Shown: positions 8,015 through 16,610 of the stretch, in pieces
How positions within the stretch are numbered: position 1 is the first letter of the stretch
Layout: every line of letters begins with the position of its first letter
DNA from: an uncultured Gemella sp.
Lineage (GTDB): Bacteria; Bacillota; Bacilli; Staphylococcales; Gemellaceae
Length of the DNA: 16,610 nt
Direction: 5' to 3'
NCBI GenBank assembly: GCA_927911745.1
Contig: CAKMQF010000057.1
Coordinates: 1-16,610 of the forward strand
Position numbers and translations under genes: made by a program
The notes under the pieces: model-generated
Told to the model about the DNA's origin: nothing
Database searches by the model: none
Seen by the model: the letters and a program-made list of their open reading frames with translations, nothing else

Positions 8015-10182
8015 TTAATCTTTAAACATTGCTAGTGCAACACGGCCTCTTTGTTTGTCTACATCTATAACATAAACATCTACAATTTGCCCTACACTAA
8101 GAACATCAAGTGGGTTTTTTATATAATTTTTACTAATTTTTGAAATATGAACCATCGCATCTTGTTTTAAACCGATGTCGATAAATGCTCCAAACTGTGT
8201 AATATTTCTAACAGTACCTGCTAATTTAACACCAATTTGAAGATCATCGATAGTAAGAATATCAGATTTTAACAATGGTTTAGCGAATGATTCACGTTCA
8301 TCACGTAGAGGTTGTTTTAAGTCTTTAATTATATCTTCTAACGTTTCAAGACCGACTCCAATTTTTTCTGCTAGAGCTTTTTTATCTACTCCGTCTATTG
8401 TAGTAGCAAACTCTTCTGTTCCTACTTCTTTAGTTGATAGTTTTAGCTCTTTTAGTAAATTCTCCGCTGCTTTATAACTTTCTGGGTGGATACCTGTAGC
8501 ATCGAAAATATTTTTACTATCTGGAATTCTAAAGAATCCTACACATTGTTCGAATGTTTTTTACCAAGTCTTGGTACTTTGGCTATTTCTTTAATAGTTT
8601 CTATTTTTCCATTTTCTTGACGATACGCTACTATATTTTTAGCGATTTGTTTATTAACACCTGAAACATATGATAATAGCGAAACAGATGCAGTATTAAC
8701 ATTTACCCCTACTTTGTTAACCGCAGTTTCTACTACGAAAGTAAGCTCTTTTTCTAAAAACTTAGGAGTAATATCGTGTTGGTATTGTCCTACACCGATT
8801 GATTTAGGATCAATTTTTACAAGTTCACTTAATGGATCTTGAATACGTCGCGCTATAGATACAGCACTTCTTTCTTCTACATTAAAATCTGGGAATTCTT
8901 CACGTGCTACTTCACTAGCTGAGTACACACTCGCTCCCGCTTCATTTACGATAACATAGTCAATTTTCAATCCCGCTTCTTTTAAGTTATCTACAACAAA
9001 TTTCTCAGTTTCACGAGATGCAGTACCATTACCAATTGCTATTAAATTAATATTATGTTTATTAATAAATTTAATTAAATCTTTTTTAGATTTTTCTTGC
9101 TTATCTGCTGAAGCTGGTTTATGTGGATAGATTACCATTTTATCTATAAAATTACCATATTCATCAACAATCGCCATCTTACAACCTGTTCTAAATGCAG
9201 GGTCAATTCCTAAAACTTTTTTGTTTTTAAGAGGACTTTGCATCAATAGTTGTTTTAAATTTTCTGAGAAGATAACAACAGAATCTTCCTCAGCTTTTTT
9301 CGTTAAATCACTACGAATTTCTCTTTCAATTGATGGATAGATTAACCTCTTCATACTGTCAGCTATACATTCTAGTAGCAAATTGCTAATAGCAGTCTGA
9401 CGATTCTTTGTTAAACCACGTAGTATATAATTGTGTAATCTATCTTTATCATTTTCTATACTTACACGGATTATTCCTTCTTTTTCCGCTCTGTTTAATG
9501 CAAGAATTCTATGAGAAGCAATTTTCGAAATTTGTTCTCCAAACTCATAGTAATTTTTATAAGTAGCATTCTCGTCTTTTTCTTCTCCACCTTTTTTTAG
9601 TACTGAAGTAATTTGACCGAATTTTCTAGTGTTTTCTAGAACATATTCACGATATTTCGCACTATCAGAAATATTTTCAGCGATAATATCTAATGCATAG
9701 TTAATTGCTTCTTCTACTGTATTAACCTCTTTTTCAGCATTTATATACTTAGCAGCTTCTTTATTCAAATCTTCTAATGATTTTGGAAGTTTCAGAATAT
9801 AATTAGCTAACTTTTCTAATCCTTTTTCTTTAGCTATCGTAGCCTTAGTACGTTTTTTCTCTTTAAAAGGACGATATAAATCTTCAACCCTTTGTAATTT
9901 TTCTTGAGCTAAAATATCTTTTTTTAGTTCATCAGTAAGTAGACCTTTTTCTGAAATTAATCTAATTACCTCTTCTTTTCTTTCTTCAAGCGATTTTAAA
10001 TAATTAAATTCATCTTGAATTTGTTTAATAGCAACTTCATCTAGAGAATTTGTTAATTCTTTTCTATACCTTGCGATAAATGCAATTGTATTTCCTTCTT
10101 CTAGTAAGTTTAATACATTTACTATATACTTATCTTGTATTTTTAACTTAGTTGCTAAGTTTTTTGTAATTTTCTCGTACAT
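8015..10182 (-). CDS. tex: Tex-family RNA-binding transcription accessory protein, one frameshift
   Basis: Tex proteins bind nucleic acid and are related to eukaryotic Spt6. Domain order: a helical Tex N-terminal region (EEGNTIAFIARYRKE), a YqgF/RNase H-like domain (VLGIDPAFRTGCKMAIVD, around residue 330), helix-hairpin-helix repeats (LLSYVSGVNKQIAKNIV, then KVPRLGKK), and a C-terminal S1 domain (VRNITQFGAFIDIG, VHISKIS). The frame breaks at the T6 run 8557-8562, which is one base short. Restoring it continues KKTFEQCVGFFRIPD and joins smoothly to the S1 domain, giving 722 residues, normal for Tex. The start at 10182 (MYEKITKNL) is chosen over an upstream ATG at 10224 because it has GGAG seven bases away and follows the restored alr stop by one base. 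Third gene of the operon. Confidence 0.93.
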
Positions 10183-10183
10183 A

Positions 10184-11312
10184 CTATAACTCCATTTTAT
10201 TTTTGTAATAAACTCTTGGAACACGTTTATTTATACAACAGAATATTTCATAACTTATTGTATCTTGGAATGTAGCAAAATCATCGACTGATATTTTTTG
10301 GCCATTATTCTCTCCAAAAAAATAGAACGTCGTCTCCTACTTTTATATTTTCACTACAACGCACCATAAGTTGATCCATACAAACACGTCCTACTATCTC
10401 ACAGTCTTCTGACCCTACTTTAATCTTGAACCCTTGAGCACGCCTTAGAATACCATCAGCATAGCCGATAGGAACTGTTGCAATATATTCATCTTGTTTA
10501 GCTTCATAACTAACACCATACCCTAGTTTTTCACCTTTTAAAAATTTCTTAACATGCGTTATCTTACTCACTAACGAAACTACTGGATCTAATTTAATTT
10601 TGTCTAATTTTTCAATGTTTTCACTAGGATAGCATCCATAAAGTGAAATCCCTAATCTAGTCATATTATACTGATCTTTTCTATCACTATATTTTACTGT
10701 GCTAGCTGAATTTCCAATATGAATGTATTTTGGTTTATGGGTAAATAGCTTTATTCTTTCATCGAAATTTTTAGTTTGATAATCATCATAATTATTATCA
10801 CTACCATCAGCATTAGAATAATGTGAAAAAATACCTTCGAAATCAATTTTTTCAGATGAAAGTAGCTTATCTATTTCAATTATTTCTTCTTTATCAGAAG
10901 TACCTATTCTTCCCATTCCGGTATCAATCTTAACATGGATTTTTAATTTACCTTCAATATTTTCCAACTCTTCTAGACATTCTTCTAACCATACTTTAGA
11001 TGGACATGTTAATGATATATTGTTTTCAACAGCATATTTTACATTTTGGGGATTTGTTACTCCTAATACAAGCACCATACTATCAAAAACTACATCTTTT
11101 AATTCCAATGCTTCTTCTAATGTAGCAGTGGCAAAATGTCTAACACCATTTTTATATAGATGATCTGCGATTACTCTTGCACCTAACCCATAAGAATCAG
11201 CTTTTACTATTGCTATACCAGTTTTTTCATTATTAAGTGCTGTTAGCTTATTATAATTATTAAGTAACGCATCTAAGTCTACTCTTAATTCTGTTGGTCT
11301 ATCATTAATCAT
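10184..11312 (-). CDS. alr: Alanine racemase, one frameshift near the C-terminus
   Basis: PLP-dependent enzyme that interconverts L- and D-alanine and supplies D-Ala for peptidoglycan and teichoic acids. The PLP lysine lies in AIVKADSYGLGA (about residues 34-45). Also present are LGYGVSYEAK with the catalytic-tyrosine context, PIGYADGILR, and GRVCMDQLMV. The frame stops at 10305 (FFWRE) because the A7 run at 10316-10322 has one base too many. Removing one gives FFGENNGQKISVDDFA and a natural end at 10184, 375 residues in all. The restored stop is followed one base later by the tex ATG (TAGTATG), and the tex ribosome binding site lies inside the alr end. The ATG at 11312 overlaps the acpS stop by 8 bases. 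These couplings support both the restored frame and a co-translated operon. Confidence 0.95.
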
Positions 11313-11670
11313 TAATCTTGTCCCCCTTCTCTAAAATAACAAATGCCACAACCGTTGAATCAGTATGGCTTATCGTTAAATGTGTAATAAAGTCTTTGTA
11401 TTCAATATAAGGTTTCCCTCTATCATCTTTTTTTACTTCTACATCATTAAAAGAAAAATCTTTAGAAATCCCTACTCCTAAAGCTTTTGAAGTAGCCTCC
11501 TTTACAGCAAAACGCCCAGCCAAAAACTCCATTTTTCTTCTATGATTTGTTATTTTATAAAATTCATTTAATTCATTTTCTGTATATAATTTTTCAAGTC
11601 GTTTTTTATCATCGACATATTTTTCAAAGCGATGAATATCGACGATATCACAACCGATTCCGTAAATCAT
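11305..11670 (-). CDS. acpS: Holo-[acyl-carrier-protein] synthase
   Basis: Transfers 4'-phosphopantetheine from CoA to the serine of acyl carrier protein, activating fatty acid synthesis. The 121-residue length is standard. It shows MIYGIGCDIVDIHRFEK, with the metal-binding Asp at residue 8, and GRFAVKEATSKALG, with the metal-binding Glu. The ATG at 11670 has GAGGT five bases upstream. First gene of the acpS-alr-tex-oatA-like unit; its last codons overlap the alr start. acpS next to alr is a common Firmicutes arrangement. The gene is intact. Confidence 0.97.
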   Translation of the reverse strand: MIYGIGCDIVDIHRFEKYVDDKKRLEKLYTENELNEFYKITNHRRKMEFLAGRFAVKEATSKALGVGISKDFSFNDVEVKKDDRGKPYIEYKDFITHLTISHTDSTVVAFVILEKGDKIND

Positions 11671-11701
11671 TTTTTACCTCTTCATTATATAGTCTTACAA
11701 T

Positions 11702-11730
11702 ATTATATCACTAATATAGATATTATGAAA
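11702..11730 (-). promoter_or_regulatory. Probable promoter of the acpS operon
   Basis: On the minus strand TGATATAAT (-10 at 11702-11707) is an extended -10. The -35 seventeen bases away (TTTCAT) is weak. The sequence around the -10 resembles that of the gltX promoter. Confidence 0.55.
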
Positions 11731-11770
11731 GAAATATTAGCTTGATATTCAGCTTTATTATTTACATAAG

Positions 11771-11797
11771 TTCAGTGCTCTGCTGAAACACGTTTCA
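11771..11797. repeat. Overlapping short inverted repeats upstream of the acpS promoter
   Basis: TTCAG and CTGAA (11771-11787) form one dyad. It overlaps TGAAAC-AC-GTTTCA (11784-11797), a 6-bp dyad with a 2-base centre. It lies about 70-90 bases upstream of the acpS -10. It could be an operator, but dyads this short occur by chance in AT-rich DNA. Confidence 0.25.
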
Positions 11798-11853
11798 CTT
11801 TAATTGAATTGAAAGTTTAATTTATATCTTGTAAAATATTGCATCTTTTTAAC

Positions 11854-11885
11854 AAAAAAAGATTGCCAATTTTCATTGACAATCT
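11854..11885 (-). terminator. Terminator of the YugP-like peptidase gene
   Basis: On the minus strand AGATTGTCAAT, GAAA loop, ATTGGCAATCT (one G-U pair), then seven T. It lies directly after the stop codon. Confidence 0.9.
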
Positions 11886-11893
11886 AATATTTA

Positions 11894-12619
11894 TTAATCT
11901 CTATTATTACTGTTTAGTAATATGAAGACGAATCTTAACATCTCCATTAAAGCTACAACTGCTGCTGCAACATAAGTTAAAGCTGCTGCTGTTAAAACTT
12001 TACGACAATGTCTGTGTTCTTGATCGTCTACAATGTTTAAGTCAACCACTTGTTCTAATGCTCGTTTTGAAGCATCAAACTCAACTGGTAATGTTACTAC
12101 TTGGAATAGTACTGCAAATAGCATGAATCCTACTCCAACCCAAGCAACTGTATAACCGAATTGACCAATTAATCCTGTTAATAAGAATCCTACCATAATA
12201 AGAATTGTTGATAAGTTTCCTCCAAGATTAGCTAATGGTACTAATGAGTGTCTCCATCTCATCGGTTTATAGTCTGCTACTTTATCTTGAATAACGTGAC
12301 CAATTTCGTGGGCTGCAATCGCAACTGATGCAACTGTCGGTTGATCATGAACTATGGGTGAAAGTACTACAATATTATTAGTTGGATCGTAGTGGTCTGA
12401 TAACTCAACCTCACCTCTTACTACTTTAACACCTGTTATTCCATTTGCTTGCATTATAATTTCTGCAACTTCTTTTCCAGTTAATCCTGATTTTGTTCTT
12501 ACTTTTTTATATCTTTCGTATGTTCTTTTTACTTTAAATTGAGCCCATAAAGGAATCAGCATAATTAGTAAAAAGTAAAGTATATAACTTCCTGACATTC
12601 CATAATATCCTAATGGCAT
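11894..12619 (-). CDS. YugP-family membrane zinc metallopeptidase
   Basis: Predicted integral-membrane neutral zinc metallopeptidase of the family containing Bacillus YugP (physiological substrate not established). The 241 residues hold an N-terminal membrane helix (about 11-28) and a soluble stretch with the HEIGH zinc-binding motif (His104, Glu105, His108). Two hydrophobic segments follow (about 125-180), and another lies near the C-terminus (about 208-235). The ATG at 12619 has AGGAGGT upstream. It has its own promoter and terminator and sits between der and acpS, so it appears to be a single-gene unit. No defects seen. Confidence 0.88.
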   Translation of the reverse strand: MPLGYYGMSGSYILYFLLIMLIPLWAQFKVKRTYERYKKVRTKSGLTGKEVAEIIMQANGITGVKVVRGEVELSDHYDPTNNIVVLSPIVHDQPTVASVAIAAHEIGHVIQDKVADYKPMRWRHSLVPLANLGGNLSTILIMVGFLLTGLIGQFGYTVAWVGVGFMLFAVLFQVVTLPVEFDASKRALEQVVDLNIVDDQEHRHCRKVLTAAALTYVAAAVVALMEMLRFVFILLNSNNRD

Positions 12620-12656
12620 ATAGATTACCTCCTAATTAGTAAAGTATATAAGAAGA

Positions 12657-12662
12657 ATTATA
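12657..12662 (-). promoter_or_regulatory. Probable extended -10 promoter of the YugP-like gene
   Basis: On the minus strand TGGTATAAT is an extended -10 about 40 bases from the ATG. The -35 (TAGCAA at 17 bases) is poor. Confidence 0.5.
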
Positions 12663-12798
12663 CCACGTTCTAAAATTATTTGCTAGTATTTCGACTAAAT
12701 TTTACCATTGATAATTCATTTTAGTTATTTTTTATTATTTTTTTATTATATTTTCAATATTTTTCATAAGATTACCTAATTTATACTTTAATTTTCAA

Positions 12799-12841
12799 TA
12801 AAAAAATACGATCCAAAAGTTAACTTACTTCTAGATCGTAC
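12799..12841 (-). terminator. Terminator of der
   Basis: On the minus strand TACGATCTAGAAG pairs with CTTTTGGATCGTA (two mismatches), followed by a run of T. It is about 25 bases past the der stop. Confidence 0.85.
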
Positions 12842-12863
12842 TATAAATTTATATTCTAAACTA

Positions 12864-14171
12864 TTAGTTTCTTTGTCTCGCTATTAGTTTAATCGGTGTT
12901 CCTTCAAAATTGAAAGAATCACGGATTCTATTTTCTAAAAATCTCTCATAAGAGAAGTGCATAAGTTCTGGATAATTCACGAAGAACACAAATGTCGGTG
13001 GATTAATAGCAACTTGTGATGCATAGAAAATATTAAGTCTCTTACCTTTATCTTGTGGTGTTGGGTTCATAGAAACAGCATCCACAACGATTTCATTAAG
13101 TGTTGAACTTTGAATACGACGTTGTCTATTTTCATATGATTCTTTAATTAATGGGAAGATGTTAAATACACGTTGTTTCGTCTTCGCTGAAACATAGATA
13201 ATTTTAGCATAATCTAAGTAAGCAAAACTATCACGAATTTTTTCGTCGAATTCTTTCATTGTCTTATCATCTTTAGCAATTGCATCCCATTTGTTAACAA
13301 CTATGATTACACCTTTTCCAGATTCGTGTGCATATCCTGCAACTTTCTTGTCTTGTTCAATAATACCTTCCTCAGCATTAAGAACAACTAAGACGACATC
13401 TGAACGTTCAATAGCTTTAAGAGAACGAAGTACTGAATACTTTTCACAGCTTTCATATACTTTACCACGTTTTCTGATACCAGCAGTATCGATTACTACA
13501 TATTCATCCCCGTTGTGTTTGAAATCAGTATCGATTGCATCACGTGTAGTACCTGCGATATCAGATGCAATAACACGTTCTTCACCTAAAATTGTATTAA
13601 TCAAACTAGATTTACCAACATTAGGACGCCCGATAAGAGAGAATCTAATTTTGTCATCTTCTTCCTCTTCTTCTAGAACTTTAAAGTTTTTACAAACTTC
13701 ATCAAGTAAATCACCGATACCTAGTCCATGAGATCCAGAAATTGGGAATGGATCTCCAAATCCTAATGAATAGAAATCATAAATCATATGATTCATATCA
13801 AAGTTATCAATTTTGTTTACTGCAAGTACAACTGGTTTATCAGTTTTATAAAGTAATCTAGCAACTTCTTCATCATCACTAGTTACTCCATCACGACCAT
13901 TTGTTAAGAAAATAATAACATCTGCTTCGTCGATTGCTAGTTCAGCTTGTGCTCTGATTTGTTTTTGGAAAGGAGTATCTTCTAATTCAATTCCTCCAGT
14001 ATCTATCATAAAGAATGAGTAATTTAACCATTCTGCTTTTGAGTATATTCTATCACGAGTAACACCTGCCACGTCTTCTACAATAGATAATCTATCACCA
14101 ATTATTTTATTGAAAATTGTAGATTTACCGACGTTTGGTCTACCTATTATTGCAACTGTTGGTTTTGCCAT
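12864..14171 (-). CDS. der: Ribosome biogenesis GTPase Der (EngA)
   Basis: Essential GTPase with two tandem G domains, needed for late 50S assembly. First domain: GRPNVGKST (about residues 10-18), DTGG and NKID. Second domain: GRPNVGKSS (about 180-188), DTAG and NKWD. A C-terminal KH-like domain ends in [12 protein letters not shown]. An acidic Glu-rich linker (EEEEEDD) joins the two G domains. The 435-residue length is typical. The ATG at 14171 has GGAGGT upstream. It lies downstream of rpsA, the order also seen in Bacillus. The rpsA terminator intervenes and I see no strong promoter, so transcription may be partly read-through. Intact. Confidence 0.98.
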   Translation of the reverse strand: MAKPTVAIIGRPNVGKSTIFNKIIGDRLSIVEDVAGVTRDRIYSKAEWLNYSFFMIDTGGIELEDTPFQKQIRAQAELAIDEADVIIFLTNGRDGVTSDDEEVARLLYKTDKPVVLAVNKIDNFDMNHMIYDFYSLGFGDPFPISGSHGLGIGDLLDEVCKNFKVLEEEEEDDKIRFSLIGRPNVGKSSLINTILGEERVIASDIAGTTRDAIDTDFKHNGDEYVVIDTAGIRKRGKVYESCEKYSVLRSLKAIERSDVVLVVLNAEEGIIEQDKKVAGYAHESGKGVIIVVNKWDAIAKDDKTMKEFDEKIRDSFAYLDYAKIIYVSAKTKQRVFNIFPLIKESYENRQRRIQSSTLNEIVVDAVSMNPTPQDKGKRLNIFYASQVAINPPTFVFFVNYPELMHFSYERFLENRIRDSFNFEGTPIKLIARQRN

Positions 14172-14200
14172 GTTTTTACCTCCATATCTTTAAATATTTT

Positions 14201-14217
14201 TTTGCTAAAATAGCAAA
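14201..14217. repeat. Perfect 7-bp dyad in the der upstream region
   Basis: TTTGCTA, AAA, TAGCAAA lies about 30 bases before the der ATG. It would form a small hairpin in the 5' untranslated region. Without a following U-tract on the coding strand it is not a normal terminator. The role is unknown. Confidence 0.35.
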
Positions 14218-14270
14218 GTTCATTAGTTAAAATCCATATTTCAACTAAACTTCACTATTCATTTCTACCT

Positions 14271-14312
14271 AAAAAATAAAAGCAATAGACAAGCTTATCT
14301 ACTGCCTTTATT
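14271..14312 (-). terminator. Terminator of rpsA
   Basis: On the minus strand AAAGGCAGTAGA pairs with TCTATTGCTTTT (G-U pairs) around an 8-base loop, followed by a T-rich tail. It lies just past the rpsA stop. Confidence 0.8.
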
Positions 14313-14328
14313 TCTTTATTTTTTCAAA

Positions 14329-15536
14329 TTAAAGTTCGATATCTTTAAATTTGTCCCCTAGATTGAATGAAGTATCTTCATCTTTTAAGTAAGAAGTATC
14401 ATATTCAGCTTCTTCCTTAACTTCTTCTTTAACTGGTTTTTCTAAAAGTTCTTTGATTGATAAAGATAATCTTTCGTTTTCGAAATCAAATTCTAAAACT
14501 TTTACGTTTACTTTATCACCTTTTTTAAGAACGTCTTCTACGTTTGTAACTCTTTCGTGAGAAATTTGAGAAATGTGAACTAATCCTTCAACATCTGGTA
14601 ATACTTCAACAAATGCTCCAAATGCAGTTGTGTTACGAACAACACCTTCTAATACATCTCCAGCTTTAATTGTAGCACGAGCTACTTCCCATTGTGTTGG
14701 TAATAAAGTTTTAGCTGAAAGTGAAACTTTTTCATTTTCTTTATCTACAGCGATAACTGCAACTTTTACAGTATCTCCAACTGAAAGCACATCTGAAACT
14801 TTTTCTACACGAGCGTGAGAAATTTCTGAGATATGTAATAGTCCATCAACTTCACCGATGTTAACGAATGCTCCAAAGTCAGTGATACGACTAACTTTAC
14901 CTTCGATAACATCACCTTCATTAATATTTCCATAAACTTCAGCTAATTTTTTAGCTTTTTCTTCTTCTAAGATTACACGTCTGTTTAAGATAATTTTATT
15001 TTTAGATTTATCTACTTCTTCGATTTTGAATGTATATTCATTTCCTACGAATTTTGATAAGTCTTTTCTGAATTTAGTATCAATATATGAACCTGGAATG
15101 AACGCACGTAATCCTTCTACGTCAGCTAATAATCCACCTTTAGTTTGTCCAGAAACTGTTGCTTGAATTAATTCACCATTTCGAATTTTTCAATAATTCC
15201 AGTCCATGATAATTCCATTAATTTTTTATATTCAGCATTTTCTAAAATTTTGTGTGATAAGTAGATTACACCAGGTACATCTTCTGATCTTTTTTCACGA
15301 TCAGCTCTAATTCCTGTTACTTGAGCTTCTACTTCGTCACCAACTGATAATACGTCTTCAATGTTTTCGAATGGTTTTCTTGTAATTTGGTTACGTAAAA
15401 TTACGCAGTCATATTGTGCTCCTGCTACATCAACGTAAACTTTATCGTTATCGATTTTTGATACAGTACCAGTTACTTTATCTCCTTTTTTCAGCATTTC
15501 TGAGCTATTTAATAATTCCTCAAATGAAGTTGTCAT
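14329..15536 (-). CDS. rpsA: 30S ribosomal protein S1 (four S1 domains), one frameshift
   Basis: RNA-binding protein of the S1 family; low-GC Gram-positives carry a shorter form of this type. After restoring one base the protein has 402 residues and four S1 domains: about 16-85 (GDKVTGTVSKI), 100-170 (GELIQATVSG), 187-257 (VSRITDFGAFVNIG...LHISEIS) and 273-343 (VRNTTAFGAFVEV...VHISQIS). An acidic tail follows. The frame breaks at the T3 run 15179-15181, one base short, which turns KFENGELIQ into KFEMVN and a stop. The stretch 14791-15167, which would otherwise look empty, encodes the missing middle in frame. The start at 15536 (MTTSFEELL) is chosen because AGGAGG lies ten bases upstream; a longer reading from 15590 would include leader. 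It has its own promoter and terminator. Confidence 0.93.
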
Positions 15537-15578
15537 TACTTCTAATCCTCCTGTGCTTACAATACATACTATATTAAT

Positions 15579-15607
15579 ATTATACATCAAAAATACAGTT
15601 ATGTCAT
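15579..15607 (-). promoter_or_regulatory. Promoter of rpsA
   Basis: On the minus strand ATGACA (15602-15607), a 17-base spacer, and TATAAT (15579-15584), immediately downstream of the trmD stop. Confidence 0.75.
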
Positions 15608-15617
15608 TTATTTTATG

Positions 15618-16349
15618 TTAATTTTTTAATTCTTTTTTTATTTCATCAAGTAATTTGGCTTCTTCTTTACTTAATTCATAGTTTTCCAGTAAATCTGGTC
15701 GTCTTGTCAACGTTCTTCGTAGACTTTCTTTTTTTCTGTAAGTTTCTATATTTTTGTGATGACCACTTGTCAACACATCAGGAACTACCATTCCCTTATA
15801 GTCCTTTGGTCGTGTATATTGAGGATATTCTAGTAACCCAGTCGAGAATGAATCATCCTTGTGGGATTCTTCCTTTCCTAGAACATCAGGAACAAGACGT
15901 GCTATACTATCGACCATTGTCATAGCAGCAAATTCTCCACCTGTCAAAATGAAATCACCAATAGATAATTCATCTGTTACTAAGTACTCTCTAATTCTTT
16001 CATCATAACCTTCATAGTGACCACAGATGAAAATCAAGTGTTCTTCTTCAGAAAGCTCCTCAGCTTTTTTCTGACTAAATCTTTCACCTTGCGGACACAG
16101 TAAAATTATTCGTGTTTTATCGGTTTTATCTAAACTTTCAACAGCATTAAATATCGGTTCTGGTTTTAATACCATCCCCTGACCACCACCGAAAGGATAA
16201 TCGTCTACTTGGTTATGTTTATTTCCAGAAAATTTACGATAATCAACTATATTTATATCCAATAATTTATTATCTTTTGCTTTTCCTAAAATTGAATGAT
16301 TTAATGAAGCAAACATATCTGGAAACAGCGTTAGTATATCAATCTTCAT
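15618..16349 (-). CDS. trmD: tRNA (guanine-N1)-methyltransferase
   Basis: SPOUT-class, trefoil-knot methyltransferase that makes m1G37 next to the anticodon using S-adenosylmethionine, preventing +1 frameshifting. The 243-residue length is standard. Typical segments are [30 protein letters not shown], the knot region [13 protein letters not shown] and [12 protein letters not shown], then [16 protein letters not shown] (the region expected to hold the catalytic Asp), and RPDLLE near the end. The ATG at 16349 overlaps the rimM stop (TAATG). In Bacillus the usual next gene is rplS, but here rpsA follows with its own promoter. I see no hairpin terminator in the short gap. Intact. Confidence 0.97.
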   Translation of the reverse strand: MKIDILTLFPDMFASLNHSILGKAKDNKLLDINIVDYRKFSGNKHNQVDDYPFGGGQGMVLKPEPIFNAVESLDKTDKTRIILLCPQGERFSQKKAEELSEEEHLIFICGHYEGYDERIREYLVTDELSIGDFILTGGEFAAMTMVDSIARLVPDVLGKEESHKDDSFSTGLLEYPQYTRPKDYKGMVVPDVLTSGHHKNIETYRKKESLRRTLTRRPDLLENYELSKEEAKLLDEIKKELKN

Positions 16350-16610
16350 TAGTCAATTAACCCTTCCATAACTTCGATATCAATTCTTTTATTAGTAACA
16401 TCTATTTTTTTAACCACATCTTCAATGTAAGGTATTAAAATTTCTTTACCATTTCCGCTTTTATCACCCACACATCATTTGCACCAGGAGTAAGGACTCA
16501 ACTATTTCACCTAGTGTTTTGTTGTTTTCATCAAACACCTCGCAACCGATAATTTCATGGAAATAAAACTCATTATCTTCAAGTTCTCCTATATTATCAG
16601 AATCGATTTT
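16349..16610 (-). CDS. rimM: Ribosome maturation factor RimM, C-terminal part, two frameshifts, cut by the window edge
   Basis: RimM binds S19 and helps mature the 30S head. Only the C-terminal PRC-barrel part is in the window. From the edge it reads [20 protein letters not shown], then NKTLGEIVE. One base is missing near 16497, next to a single C that is probably CC. After correction it reads [13 protein letters not shown] second base is missing in the T4 run 16459-16462; restored, it continues [19 protein letters not shown] and IEVMEGLID, ending at a TAA (16349-16351) that overlaps the trmD ATG. The YIEDVV and EGL elements are family hallmarks, and rimM-trmD is a near-universal gene pair. 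The N-terminal domain lies beyond the right edge. Confidence 0.88.

Noticed and set aside
8015..8275. A separate 86-residue S1-domain RNA-binding protein
   Set aside because: The sequence upstream to 8556 is open in the same frame and encodes the missing Tex middle part, so this is the Tex C-terminal S1 domain behind a one-base deletion.
6302..8562. Homopolymer phase variation as a general explanation for the broken genes
   Set aside because: The same lesion type hits gltX, alr, rpsA and rimM, where off-states would be lethal or severely harmful, and the runs (3-7 bases) are short for slipped-strand switching.
14329..15590. Two separate short S1-domain proteins with a gap between 14790 and 15168
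   Set aside because: The gap encodes continuous S1 sequence in the frame of the left part. One restored base at 15179-15181 joins everything into a normal RpsA.
1..16610. CRISPR arrays, insertion sequences, tRNA or rRNA genes, toxin-antitoxin or defence islands
   Set aside because: No direct-repeat arrays, transposase motifs, tRNA-like cloverleaves or defence-type proteins were seen. Only the edge integrase suggests mobility.

Overview
The window is a piece of a low-GC Firmicutes chromosome. Gene content, AT-rich codon use, strong AGGAGG ribosome binding sites and a Staphylococcus-like zinc-free S4 point to the Bacillales. Gemella or a close relative is my best guess, from overall recognition rather than any search. 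Almost everything is core housekeeping on the minus strand. The two plus-strand genes are a partial tyrosine recombinase at the left edge and a 206-residue protein I do not recognise.

Layout, left to right. Positions 1-649 hold the catalytic half of a phage/ICE-type integrase, convergent with rpsD and separated from it by a bidirectional terminator. rpsD (S4) follows with a structured leader and its own promoter, then a peptidase C26 (gamma-glutamyl hydrolase-like) gene. The 206-residue orphan has its own promoter and terminator. rplM-rpsI (L13-S9) form an operon with an L13-type leader. gltX is monocistronic. A compact operon, acpS-alr-tex-oatA-like (11670 to 6143), joins cofactor attachment to acyl carrier protein, D-alanine supply, an RNA-binding Tex protein and a membrane O-acetyltransferase likely to modify peptidoglycan. 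A YugP-type zinc peptidase and der (EngA) follow, then rpsA (S1) with its own promoter. At the right edge is rimM-trmD, where the rimM stop overlaps the trmD start.

The most striking property is technical. Seven genes (the C26 gene, gltX, oatA-like, tex, alr, rpsA, rimM) are broken by nine single-base insertions or deletions, at least eight of them in homopolymer runs. In every case moving one base restores a full-length, family-typical protein. gltX, alr and rpsA are normally essential or nearly so, so these are most likely sequencing or assembly errors. I therefore annotate the restored genes across their full spans.

I see no convincing previously undescribed system. The items most worth a second look are the integrase abutting the rpsD terminator, the leader RNAs of rpsD and rplM, and the orphan gene at 2473-3093.
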